From positions 1 through 22,117 of the forward strand of contig WJKY01000006.1 of assembly GCA_014728835.1 (NCBI GenBank): DNA of 22,117 nucleotides. Direction: 5' to 3'. This document shows positions 15,019 through 22,117 of the stretch, in pieces (position 1 is the first letter of the stretch; every line of letters starts with the position of its first letter). This DNA is from Candidatus Woesearchaeota archaeon (GTDB lineage Archaea > Nanobdellota > Nanobdellia > UBA10117 > WJKY01). Below the pieces are notes generated by a model. The model saw only the letters and a program-made list of their open reading frames with translations, was not told where the DNA came from and searched no databases. The position numbers and the translations under genes were made by a program.

Positions 15019-15792
15019 ATGGCGCTTGATGATGTAGTTCAAGACATTGCAATTAATAAAAAAAGTGCAATAACTCTTTTTCAAAATAATCAGAAAGAAG
15101 AATTAAATAATTTAATAGATATTTATTTTACAAAAGGTGCAGAACATATTAAGAAAACTTTGGCAAATCCTAATTCTGATGAAGCTAAAGCTGTTTTAGG
15201 TAATATTGTCTTAAAAAGAGAAAAAGACATTGTTAAAAATTATAATACAGATAAATTTGCTCCAGAAGCATTTGACACATTATATGAAGTTTTAGATTTA
15301 TCTCAAGTTGAATATGATAATGATAATATACAAACAGAATTAGAAAAAGTATATAATTGGAATAATTTAAATGATAATGCAAAAAAAGCCATAAAAGAAA
15401 CAATAAAAGGAAAACCACTAATGTTTTTTGTTCAGTTATATCATGAGTCTAAAAATAACAAAGAAAAATTAATTAGTAATGGTGTAAGTAAAGAAAAAAT
15501 TAAAGAATTACAAGAACAAAGTGAAAAAGAAATAGAAAGTAGAATTAATGCTTATCTGCCTGAATGGAGCGAAGAACTAAGAAAAGAACTAATTGAAGAT
15601 GCCAAAAATGGTGGAATCATAATTAAGTATTTAGATGCTGTTGAAAAAGAGCATGTAAAATATACTAACATACCTTCAGAAGACAAAATCGAAGTTGGAA
15701 AAGATTACATAAATGAAAATTTAAAACAACTTGGTTATGCTTCAGAGGAAAAAAATTACACTGGAAAAAATAAAGCAGAAGCTGCTGCTTAA
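15019..15792 (+). CDS. Hypothetical alpha-helical protein
   Basis: 257 residues from the ATG (an in-frame GTG at 15010 would add three). Not recognised. It is acidic/Asn-rich, helical and soluble, with no Cys, no signal and no membrane segment. The central part (RRINAYLPEWSEELRKELIEDAK-like stretch, about 175-200) looks like an amphipathic repeat. It lies between the two nucleotidyltransferase genes, divergent from one and convergent with the other (2 bases between stops), so it may belong to the same functional group. The low GC is similar to its neighbours. Confidence 0.65.
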   Translation: MALDDVVQDIAINKKSAITLFQNNQKEELNNLIDIYFTKGAEHIKKTLANPNSDEAKAVLGNIVLKREKDIVKNYNTDKFAPEAFDTLYEVLDLSQVEYDNDNIQTELEKVYNWNNLNDNAKKAIKETIKGKPLMFFVQLYHESKNNKEKLISNGVSKEKIKELQEQSEKEIESRINAYLPEWSEELRKELIEDAKNGGIIIKYLDAVEKEHVKYTNIPSEDKIEVGKDYINENLKQLGYASEEKNYTGKNKAEAAA

Positions 15793-15794
15793 TT

Positions 15795-16730
15795 TTATTT
15801 TTTAATTGTATGTTCAGGTTTTGTATGTGGTTTAGGTGTTTCAATGTCTAAAAAGCTGTGCATTTTTTTAGTAAATTCTTCTGTGCGTTTTAGCCATTTG
15901 TCATATTCAGTGCCTGGTAATTCTCTGATTTGATTTTCTTTAATTTTATGAGCTAACTTATACAATTCATTATACCAATCAATATATTTTTTAGGTAATT
16001 TATTTTTCTTTACAAATACTTTCTCTAATAAATCACCAACATGTTCTGGTGATGGTGGCACATAACCTTGCTGCATTAATGGTGCATGAGATGCGTCAAC
16101 ACATGCCCAATAAAAATCTCCAATTGCGCTTAGTAATTTTGTTTTCCCTCTGAACGTGTGCCAAGGAACTCTGGAGCTGCAATTAAAAACAGCTTCCGGT
16201 GTTGGTTTTATTCTACCTTCAAAAAGCAAAAATTTCAGAGGTTCAAAAAAACCAGTATCAAGAACTGCAATTCCATAGCGCATTATATTAATTACTGCCG
16301 GCTCTCCAACAACCATATTATCCCAGAAACTTGATAATGTAATTGTATTTACATGAAATCTATCTCCATGTGTCATACTTGAAATTATTTTTTTAAGTTC
16401 TTCTCTATACCAAGCAATTGCTTCCCTGTCCCACTCAATTGTTGCATCATCTACAAGAATAGCAATGTCAATATCACTTCCTTTTTTAGGAGTTTTCTTT
16501 GCTACAGAGCCAAATAAAACAATTGATTTGATTAATTCTTTGAATTTTTTATTTAATTTAACTGCAAAATCGTAAGTTAATTTATAATCTTCTTCTAAAA
16601 TTCCTTTAGGTAATTCTTCAGCTTCTTTTTCTTTAGGTCCTGCTCTAATTGGTTTTATTTCTTTTGTTTTCTTTTTAGGAACTTTCTTAATAGATTTAGA
16701 TTTCTTTTTAGAGTTTTTCTTAGTGGCCAT
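15795..16730 (-). CDS. Nucleotidyltransferase with HEPN-like C-terminal domain
   Basis: 311 residues. A lysine-rich tail at the N-terminus (1-40) precedes a pol-beta/MNT nucleotidyltransferase domain with SIVLFGSVAKKTPKKGSDID (Gly74, Ser75, Asp87, Asp89). The strand where a third acidic residue is usual reads HVNTITLS, without an acid. RIKPTPEAV (173-181) leads into helices (DFYWACVDASHAPLMQQGYVPP, about 205-265) resembling HEPN/KNTase C-terminal domains. It is paralogous to the 13074 gene. It is last in the minus-strand run from 20960; an SD (GAGGT, 16739-16743) is 8 bases before the ATG at 16730, preferred over the ATG at 16736. It may adenylylate a protein, RNA or small molecule. Confidence 0.85.
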   Translation of the reverse strand: MATKKNSKKKSKSIKKVPKKKTKEIKPIRAGPKEKEAEELPKGILEEDYKLTYDFAVKLNKKFKELIKSIVLFGSVAKKTPKKGSDIDIAILVDDATIEWDREAIAWYREELKKIISSMTHGDRFHVNTITLSSFWDNMVVGEPAVINIMRYGIAVLDTGFFEPLKFLLFEGRIKPTPEAVFNCSSRVPWHTFRGKTKLLSAIGDFYWACVDASHAPLMQQGYVPPSPEHVGDLLEKVFVKKNKLPKKYIDWYNELYKLAHKIKENQIRELPGTEYDKWLKRTEEFTKKMHSFLDIETPKPHTKPEHTIKK

Positions 16731-16764
16731 ATTCATTTACCTCTTTTATTATTTATAAGGTTTA

Positions 16765-18702
16765 TTAGCTCATTTGCGTGCCACTAAAACCAGACTTTTT
16801 CTTTTCTTCGCCAGGTGATGCGCCAAGCGAAGGCGGAAGTAAAAATCCAGCTCCAGCATTTGATGCACGTCTTTGAAAATAATTTGAAGGCAATATATTT
16901 CCATATCCTGCAGGATAAGATGCAGAACCCCATTCATACTGATAAACAGCTGGTCTCCATGTGTCAGCTGCGTCAAATTCATAAATAGGAGAATCAAACT
17001 CATCTAATACATAAGGCCATGGACTTTTTTTGAAATTTGAAATAAAACCGCCAGCTTCAATGACAGATTTTCCTTTAAAACCTGCTTTGCCTGCAATGTC
17101 TTGCATTTCTTTTATTGGAACATTTCCCATACCAGGTGGTAAGTGAGAATCAGTTGCTCCAAAATTATCAGTCAAATGCATGTGTTTAATAAATGGTGCG
17201 ACTTTTTCTGTATCTTTTAAAATATCTTTTTCATCATAGCCGCCTTGACGTAATTGATTAATATGTCCAACATCCCAAGTAACTCCAATTAATTTTTCAG
17301 CTGCGTGTTTTGCCTCTGATTCAGACATGCCTTTTTTCTTAAATTTATCAACAGCTTTTCTTCGCGATTCTTCAACAAGTTTCGCCATTTCTTCACCGCG
17401 AGACAAACCAAATTGTTGTGCAGGCGGATTTTCAATTGCAATTATCGGCGCTCTACTTAAATTTCCTTTAGCTGTTTTAAACAAAGAATGCTCTGCAGCT
17501 TCTGCAAAAGTATCAGATGCTTTATCAACTTCAAAGTCCTCTATTGGAATAATTCTGTGCGGAGTAAAATGTTCTACTGTATTAGCAAAAAAATCAGACC
17601 ATCCTGAAAGATTTTTTGACATTTCTTGGTTTAGTTTTTGTGAAAATAATCTCTGTTCAGCTGGAGAAGTAGCCCCACTACGAGCCATAGCTAATTCTTT
17701 CATACGTTTTTCATGTTCTGAATTAGCTTCTAATTGTTTCTTTTTTATTTCTAAATATTGTTCTTTTTTCATCATCTCTATTCTTCGTTTTTCAGGAGAC
17801 ATTCGGTCCCATACACCAGATTCTTTAAATTTCTTCCAATTATCTTCTTCATATCTAGAATTTTTTTGCATTTTGTGAAATAAATTTGCAATATCATTAT
17901 GAGAATGAGTAAGTAATGTATCTTGATAACCTGCTAGCCCTGCAGTTTGTCCTTTATTTAATCTGTCTTGTACTTCATTTAATCTAAATTCATGCTGGTG
18001 TAAACCTTCAACTTCGCCCATCCATTGAATTTTATTCATATTTTCAATTGACCTTTGAGGGCTCCAGATTTCTTCGCCTTCTGGATATTGTTTTATTTCA
18101 AATCTTAAAGGAATTATTTGCCCTGTTTCTCTGTCTACGCCATAAGAAAGTTGTTTTTGTAATTCTCTATCAAATTCTTGTTTTTGTTCTGGGTTTAAAT
18201 CTCCATAACCAACACCAAATATTCTTTGAGCAAGCCTGTCTTTTGCTTCTGGGGTTTTAACATTTTCTTTTGAAAGATTTTTATACCAACTAGTTCCTGC
18301 GCCAATTATCTCAGAATGTATATTAACAATTGGATTTCTTTCAGGAGCCATGATATGAGCTTTATCAAGCACATCTTCTATTATTCTTTCTTCATTTTTT
18401 CTATGCTCATCTGAAAATCTTTTTTCTTTTGGATTAATACCAACAGTATCAATCATAGGCGCATGAACAGATGGTTCCACACCTGTAAGTTTAGATAAAC
18501 GATGCATTTCTTTAAAGTGAGGTTTTGGTATTCCTTCCCAAACCTCGCGTTTTAGAGTTGTTATTTCAGGTGAGCCAGCACCTGTGCTAATCATTTGCGC
18601 TAGCCCTTCTAATTGTCTGGCTTGAAATGTAGTTAGATCTGTTCCCATGTTTGCCAAACTTGTTGGGTCTGTTGGTTTGTATGCTCGTTTGTGGAACTTC
18701 AT
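16765..18702 (-). CDS. Endonuclease IV/xylose isomerase-like TIM barrel with insertion
   Basis: 645 residues. Conserved metal positions of the Nfo fold are all present: His80 (SVHAP), His129 (NIHS), Glu424 (IENPP), Asp477 and His480 (TWDVGH), His509 (HMHLTD), Asp518 and His520 (DSHLPPGMG), Glu549 (IEAGG). These correspond to E. coli Nfo H69, H109, E145, D179, H182, H216, D229, H231 and E261. About 295 residues lie between the second and third ligands versus about 36 in Nfo, so roughly 260 residues, mostly charged helix, are inserted. A Gly/Pro/Ser-rich tail (about 590-645) ends the protein. It could be an AP endonuclease-like phosphodiesterase or a sugar isomerase/epimerase. A weak SD (AAGGGA) lies 8 bases upstream. 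Confidence 0.82.
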   Translation of the reverse strand: MKFHKRAYKPTDPTSLANMGTDLTTFQARQLEGLAQMISTGAGSPEITTLKREVWEGIPKPHFKEMHRLSKLTGVEPSVHAPMIDTVGINPKEKRFSDEHRKNEERIIEDVLDKAHIMAPERNPIVNIHSEIIGAGTSWYKNLSKENVKTPEAKDRLAQRIFGVGYGDLNPEQKQEFDRELQKQLSYGVDRETGQIIPLRFEIKQYPEGEEIWSPQRSIENMNKIQWMGEVEGLHQHEFRLNEVQDRLNKGQTAGLAGYQDTLLTHSHNDIANLFHKMQKNSRYEEDNWKKFKESGVWDRMSPEKRRIEMMKKEQYLEIKKKQLEANSEHEKRMKELAMARSGATSPAEQRLFSQKLNQEMSKNLSGWSDFFANTVEHFTPHRIIPIEDFEVDKASDTFAEAAEHSLFKTAKGNLSRAPIIAIENPPAQQFGLSRGEEMAKLVEESRRKAVDKFKKKGMSESEAKHAAEKLIGVTWDVGHINQLRQGGYDEKDILKDTEKVAPFIKHMHLTDNFGATDSHLPPGMGNVPIKEMQDIAGKAGFKGKSVIEAGGFISNFKKSPWPYVLDEFDSPIYEFDAADTWRPAVYQYEWGSASYPAGYGNILPSNYFQRRASNAGAGFLLPPSLGASPGEEKKKSGFSGTQMS

Positions 18703-18717
18703 ATAATATTTCCCTTA

Positions 18718-19395
18718 TTATTTAGTTTTATATTTTTCATCATCCTCTTCTTCGTCTTCTAATGCTGTTTTGGTTTTTACTCCTTTAATAGTTTTGTATT
18801 TTATTTGCCCTTCTCTATTTCTATACCAGTCTCTTTCAGGATGCGCTGCTTTTTCTAATTCATAATCAACCTGCTCCTGTAATGTATCAAAGTCTCCTAC
18901 TCCACCCTCATAAAGTTTTTCTGTGATTGTGTTTCGTAATTCATATGCTTTTCTTGGATTTTCTGGTATATCTCCTCTTAGATAATCTTCAACTACATTA
19001 TGTACTGTTTCTCTTTTTTCTTTAGTTAGATAAGAAGTATTTATTTCATATGAAGAGTTTTGATATGTGTTAAGTATAGATCTATCTTCTGTGGTTTCTG
19101 TTTTAGTAATTGGTGCAATTGCCTCAGTACTATCTTTAATATCTGATTCAATGTTAATGTCTAATAATTTTGATGTTGGTATTTTTATGGTAAACCTCTT
19201 TTCAAGGTCTGATTCAGTTTCTCTTTTGACTTTGATTAATTTTTTAATTTTACTTAGAAGTTTTTCAACTTTTTTAGCAAGATTCTCGTCTTTAATTTCA
19301 CTGAGAATTTTTTCTAAATATTTTTCTTTTTCTTCTAATTTTTCTATTGCTTTTAATTCTTTTTTAATCTTATCCAAATTTAATTCATCTGCCAT
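18718..19395 (-). CDS. Hypothetical coiled-coil protein
   Basis: 225 residues from the ATG at 19395; an in-frame GTG at 19422 would add nine residues translated from the hairpin element upstream and is rejected. Not recognised. Residues 1-70 are a Lys/Glu coiled coil (KIKKELKAIEKLEEKEKYLEKIL...). The middle is Ser/Thr-rich and probably disordered (about 75-125). About 130-195 is helical (VHNVVEDYLRGDIPENPRKAYELRN), and the tail is acidic (EDEEEDDEKYKTK). It sits between the 504-residue protein and the TIM barrel, 15 bases from the latter, so is probably co-translated with them. Confidence 0.65.
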   Translation of the reverse strand: MADELNLDKIKKELKAIEKLEEKEKYLEKILSEIKDENLAKKVEKLLSKIKKLIKVKRETESDLEKRFTIKIPTSKLLDINIESDIKDSTEAIAPITKTETTEDRSILNTYQNSSYEINTSYLTKEKRETVHNVVEDYLRGDIPENPRKAYELRNTITEKLYEGGVGDFDTLQEQVDYELEKAAHPERDWYRNREGQIKYKTIKGVKTKTALEDEEEDDEKYKTK

Positions 19396-19400
19396 AATTC

Positions 19401-19449
19401 GTAGTACTGCATTAGCAGACACTCGCTCTTGTCAGGAGCGCCCAACTAC
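19401..19449 (-). other. Three-way-junction-like element between genes
   Basis: GTAGT/ACTAC (19401-19405 with 19445-19449) could close two hairpins: CTGC/GCAG (19407-19410 with 19415-19418, 4-base loop) and CGCTC/GAGCG (19424-19428 with 19436-19440, 7-base loop). On the coding (minus) strand the 7-base loop reads CTGACAA. The outer stem includes the stop codon of the upstream gene. It is more GC-rich than the surroundings. It is not a tRNA: there is no T-loop and no acceptor stem. Confidence 0.45.
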
Positions 19450-20960
19450 CATTTCATCATGCCGTGAGCTTGTTTGTAAATTTTATAAACCATCCAAATA
19501 TCGCCGCTTACTTTCTTTTTTGCAATTGTTTTCAAGCGTTTTATATCCCATTCTTTTATTTTAGGTTTTTCAGCTCGCCTGGCTTGTAATTCCTGCAAAG
19601 TTTTGGATACGCCAGTTAAAGGTTCTAATAAATCTTTCATTCCTTCTACAAAAGGTAATTTAATTTCATATTGCTTTAAACGTTTTTTAACTTCTTTTTC
19701 AATTTCAGGATCTTCAACTTCTTTAATTCCTTTAAGATATTCTAATTTTTCTTTTCGCATTTTTAGTTTTGAGAGTTTTTTCTTAATTTCATCAATTGTT
19801 GGTTCTTCCATATATTTTTTTAAATCTTCGCGCATAGCACTTAAACTCTCTGTTGTCATCCCTTCTAAATATTGTAAAACTTCATCTTCTTCAAGTTCTT
19901 TGAGTTTTTTTAATTCTGCGCCCGTAAACACATAAGGCCTGAAAAACATATCTATTCTGCCTCTATGTGTATAATGAGCTTCTTTGCCAGGAGGAGAAGT
20001 TTTCATTGGTGATGTACGAAATCTAAATTCAACTTCTATAATTGAATATATTCTTTCATCTTCATAAAGATCTTTACCTACTTTTGTTTTTTTAGGAATT
20101 ATTACTTTAGGATGTTTACCAGGACGAGACACTGTATTTATTTCTTTTCTGCCTCTTATTTCTAAATCTATTCGCATTACATCAAAAGCAGTAACTATGT
20201 CTTCCATTCCTGTTTCTAAGCTTTCAGCTGGGAAAAGTTTTTTTGTAGCTAAAAGATATGGTCGAGCCCATTTAGAATAAAGTCTCATCGCATTTACTTG
20301 AGATTTAAGCCATGCTTTTTCTATTTTGTATCGTTTCTTTAATTCTTTTTCACTTCTTTTACGCCAGTCTAAATATTCTTTTATTTTATATTTTAAAATA
20401 CGTTTAACTCTGTCATTAAGGTCCATTTTTTTAACATCTTCAACAGACTCAGCTACCATGAACGCATCTCTAAGATTTACAAAATGCAATTCTTGTGCAA
20501 GAAGATTAACACTTCCTCTACCTTTTTTAATATCAACTTCTGTAAGCCAAATAGCCTTCAAAGCGTTATTTGCAGCATCTACTTCTTCTTTATTGCTTGA
20601 ATCTAATTTATCATAATGATCTAATCTTAATTCAAATTCGCGCAAATCCCAAAGAAGTTGTAAAACAGATTTAACAATAACACCTAAAGTTTGCATGATT
20701 TCCATGGCTCTTTTTTCCATAATTGTTCTTTTTCCACCTAATTCACTGAAAAAACCAGAAGCCTCAGATGCAACAAATTGGTCATATGTCTTTTCAATTT
20801 TATATCCAAGTGTTTCCCGCATAAAATCAAGAATCCAGTAATAAGCTGGCTCTAAACCTTCGCCAAAAGCATCATAAACAATCTTGTATTGTTTATTTTT
20901 AATTAATGCTTTATTTTTAATCTCATTAATTTGCTCTGTAGCTGATTTTTCTTCGGCCAT
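19446..20960 (-). CDS. Large hypothetical helical protein, first gene of cluster
   Basis: 504 residues from the ATG at 20960, chosen over an in-frame TTG at 20975 because an SD (TAAGGAG) lies 3 bases upstream. Not recognised. Residues 1-245 are predicted helical with many aromatic and charged residues (EGLEPAYYWILDFMRE; LLWDLREFELRL; EYLDWRKRSEKELKKRYKIEKAW). A beta-rich stretch (about 265-345) has EVEFRFRTSP and a His-containing HYTHRGRIDMFFRP. A charged coiled-coil region (350-435) and a basic C-terminal segment follow. No membrane segment or signal. As first gene of a four-gene run it is probably a core component. Confidence 0.7.
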   Translation of the reverse strand: MAEEKSATEQINEIKNKALIKNKQYKIVYDAFGEGLEPAYYWILDFMRETLGYKIEKTYDQFVASEASGFFSELGGKRTIMEKRAMEIMQTLGVIVKSVLQLLWDLREFELRLDHYDKLDSSNKEEVDAANNALKAIWLTEVDIKKGRGSVNLLAQELHFVNLRDAFMVAESVEDVKKMDLNDRVKRILKYKIKEYLDWRKRSEKELKKRYKIEKAWLKSQVNAMRLYSKWARPYLLATKKLFPAESLETGMEDIVTAFDVMRIDLEIRGRKEINTVSRPGKHPKVIIPKKTKVGKDLYEDERIYSIIEVEFRFRTSPMKTSPPGKEAHYTHRGRIDMFFRPYVFTGAELKKLKELEEDEVLQYLEGMTTESLSAMREDLKKYMEEPTIDEIKKKLSKLKMRKEKLEYLKGIKEVEDPEIEKEVKKRLKQYEIKLPFVEGMKDLLEPLTGVSKTLQELQARRAEKPKIKEWDIKRLKTIAKKKVSGDIWMVYKIYKQAHGMMKW

Positions 20961-20970
20961 CTTCTCCTTA

Positions 20971-20983
20971 AGCAAAATTTGCT
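20971..20983. promoter_or_regulatory. Palindrome at the transcription start
   Basis: AGCAAAATTTGCT, a perfect 13-base palindrome, lies between the TATA box and the predicted start (near 20970) of the minus-strand cluster, where a repressor would block transcription. Operator function is inferred. Confidence 0.35.
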
Positions 20984-20992
20984 TTCCCTAAG

Positions 20993-21000
20993 ATTTATAA
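20993..21000. promoter_or_regulatory. TATA box of divergent 20960/21047 genes
   Basis: ATTTATAA is placed to start the minus-strand mRNA near 20970 (10-base leader with SD) and the plus-strand mRNA near 21023 (24-base leader with SD). A second candidate, CTTAAAAAT (21012-21020), would leave the 21047 SD outside the message. Confidence 0.45.
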
Positions 21001-21032
21001 GCAAGACCCACCTTAAAAATGTTATGAGAGCT

Positions 21033-21040
21033 AAAGGAGG
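21033..21040 (+). promoter_or_regulatory. Strong SD for the 21047 gene
   Basis: AAAGGAGG sits 6 bases before the ATG at 21047, so this gene has a real leader. Confidence 0.7.
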
Positions 21041-21046
21041 AAATAA

Positions 21047-21424
21047 ATGGGTATATTAGATGCGTTTAAGCGTAAAAAAAAGAAAAAAGATGAATGGCCT
21101 GAAATCGGTAAGCCTGCTGATGTTGGTGCATATGGACCATCAGGAACTGGTTTGCGTGGCATAGAAACACCGCCGACAACACCAGGTGTAAAAGAAAGTC
21201 CTGTTTTGCCTGGGATGCCGCCTGCAAGTGCAGCTGAACCTGCTCCACCAATGCGACCAAAAATGCCAGAAACAGTAAGAGGGCCAGGAATAGAAGCTTT
21301 AAAAAAAGAAATGGATACCTTAAGTTATAAAGTTGACTCACTGAAATCTACATTAGATTTAATTAATCAACGCTTAGCAAGCATTGAAGAAGCAATTAAA
21401 GGGCAAAGAGGATCTGTTTATTAA
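21047..21424 (+). CDS. Proline-rich linker plus coiled-coil protein
   Basis: 125 residues, not recognised. A short amphipathic, very basic N-terminus (MGILDAFKRKKKKK) may touch the membrane or nucleic acid. Residues 17-80 are Pro/Gly/Ala-rich and disordered. Residues 82-118 form a coiled coil (GIEALKKEMDTLSYKVDSLK, then LINQRLASIEEAI), likely an oligomerisation domain. Similar short coiled coils occur in FlaC/FlaE-like archaellum accessory proteins, but no specific motif supports that. It abuts the DUF63 gene directly (TAAATG), so the two are translationally linked. Confidence 0.7.
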   Translation: MGILDAFKRKKKKKDEWPEIGKPADVGAYGPSGTGLRGIETPPTTPGVKESPVLPGMPPASAAEPAPPMRPKMPETVRGPGIEALKKEMDTLSYKVDSLKSTLDLINQRLASIEEAIKGQRGSVY

Positions 21425-22117
21425 ATGGTTGGAGAATTTATTAATAATTATTTTATTAATCCTATTTATTCAAATACTGGATATAATTTTGTTAATACAA
21501 TTGTTTATGCGTTGATTGCACTTGTTGTATTATATGGAATTTTCAAAGGTCTGCAGAAATTAAATGTTAAAATTGATATAAAATTTTTCTGCGCGCTTTT
21601 ACCATTTATAATATTTGGTTCTAGTTTACGTGCTTTTGTAGACCACGAAATTATTAGTTTAGGTTTTTGGACTGTGTCGCCAGGAATTTGGATGCTTGTG
21701 GCTGGTATTTTCCTGCTTTGTTTTCTCGTAAGTTGGCACTTAAACAAAGAAAATTATTGGAAAGCTTGTTTTGGAGCGGGAGTTATTTTAACGCTTGTAT
21801 TTTATTTTTGGTTCTGGAAAAAACTTGCATTTACAAACTTTTGGGGTGGATTAGCAATAATTAGTTTATTTGCTGGTGTCAGTGCTTTGCTTTATTTAAT
21901 TTTTAAATTTACAAAAGCAAAACAATTTCTAGGTATGGGTTTTATTTCATTCAAAGCGCATATGTTAGATGCGTCTGCAACCTTTATTGCAGTTGACTTT
22001 TTTGGAGCTGTTGAAAAACACCCACTTACGCAAATGTTTAATAATTGGATTGGCACCGCAGCTGGTTTGTTTGTTTTAAAGCTGGCAATCTTATTCCCTG
22101 CTGTTTATCTTATTCAA
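21425..22117 (+). CDS. DUF63 family membrane protein, truncated by window edge
   Basis: The first 231 residues of a polytopic membrane protein; the window ends before the stop. It opens with NNYFINPIYSNTGYNFVNTIVYALIALVVLYG and has LRAFVDHEIISLGFWTVSPGIW and HMLDASATFIAVDFFGAVEKHPLTQMF, the arrangement I associate with the archaeal DUF63 family (PF01889), whose function is unknown. Hydrophobic helices lie at about 21-40, 54-70, 82-101, 109-128, 132-155, 170-188 and 212-231. It begins immediately at the stop of the coiled-coil gene with no separate SD beyond that gene's end. Confidence 0.8.
   Translation, partial: MVGEFINNYFINPIYSNTGYNFVNTIVYALIALVVLYGIFKGLQKLNVKIDIKFFCALLPFIIFGSSLRAFVDHEIISLGFWTVSPGIWMLVAGIFLLCFLVSWHLNKENYWKACFGAGVILTLVFYFWFWKKLAFTNFWGGLAIISLFAGVSALLYLIFKFTKAKQFLGMGFISFKAHMLDASATFIAVDFFGAVEKHPLTQMFNNWIGTAAGLFVLKLAILFPAVYLIQ

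Noticed and set aside
13074..16730. Simple MntA/HepT toxin-antitoxin pair
   Set aside because: The NTase and HEPN-like parts are fused in each protein, the genes are not adjacent as a pair, and no clear HEPN catalytic R-x4-6-H motif is visible.
17327..17878. Long open frame on the plus strand opposite the TIM-barrel gene
   Set aside because: Ser/Phe-rich antisense frame of a gene with clear conserved motifs; no promoter or SD. The same holds for other antisense frames, for example within 13096-14889 and 19603-19935.
19401..19449. tRNA-Val (GAC) gene
   Set aside because: Only an anticodon-arm-like hairpin is present; there is no acceptor stem, D-arm or TTC-containing T-arm in the right places.
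13074..20960. Prophage or viral structural module
   Set aside because: No terminase, portal, capsid, integrase or tail motifs seen; composition matches the neighbours.

Overview
The window looks like a chromosomal piece of a small-genome archaeon. It is AT-rich and densely packed, with translation genes of archaeal/eukaryotic type: an archaeal ValRS, aRF1, aIF5A with the hypusination loop, aIF2 gamma, eL40 and eL33. Promoters are archaeal: TATA boxes such as TTTAAA or TTTATAAA lie about 26 bp upstream of many start codons, implying leaderless mRNAs, while several later or longer-leader genes have Shine-Dalgarno (SD) motifs. Short protein lengths and many lineage-specific genes suggest a DPANN archaeon (Woesearchaeota/Pacearchaeota-like); that placement is inference.

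Layout. 1-794: a hairpin and a lysine-rich helical protein (-). 1003-3740: valS and a small coupled gene (+). 3766-6619: an ABC exporter operon of ATPase, secreted CARD-like protein and MacB/FtsX-type permease. 6689-8105: a membrane-anchored GH3 (NagZ-like) enzyme and a six-cysteine membrane protein (-). 8177-9929: aRF1, aIF5A and eL40 (+). 9930-10484: a zinc-ribbon protein (-) sharing one TATA box with aIF2 gamma (10538-11758, +). 11759-12062: a gene-free stretch carrying extra copies of the aIF2 gamma 3' end around GC-rich hairpins. 12063-12907: a small basic protein, a small membrane protein and eL33. 12950-20960: an accessory-looking block with two nucleotidyltransferase/HEPN-like proteins, a 40-residue cysteine peptide, a helical protein, an endonuclease-IV-like TIM barrel with a large insertion, and two unrecognised proteins. 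21047-22117: a coiled-coil protein and a DUF63 membrane protein, cut by the window edge.

How the genes may work together. The first half is housekeeping translation plus a membrane exporter and a surface enzyme. The 15795-20960 minus-strand run (504 aa, 225 aa, TIM barrel, nucleotidyltransferase) is tightly spaced like one operon. With the divergent/convergent neighbours at 12950-15792, it is the best candidate for an undescribed system: two nucleotidyltransferases, a possible trinuclear-zinc phosphodiesterase or sugar-isomerase fold, and helical proteins of unknown role. Its function cannot be read from sequence alone.

Two loci (start of valS, end of aIF2 gamma) carry direct repeats of the gene's own terminus flanking hairpin-containing inserts. 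These look like scars of small inserted elements that preserved the reading frame or gene end.
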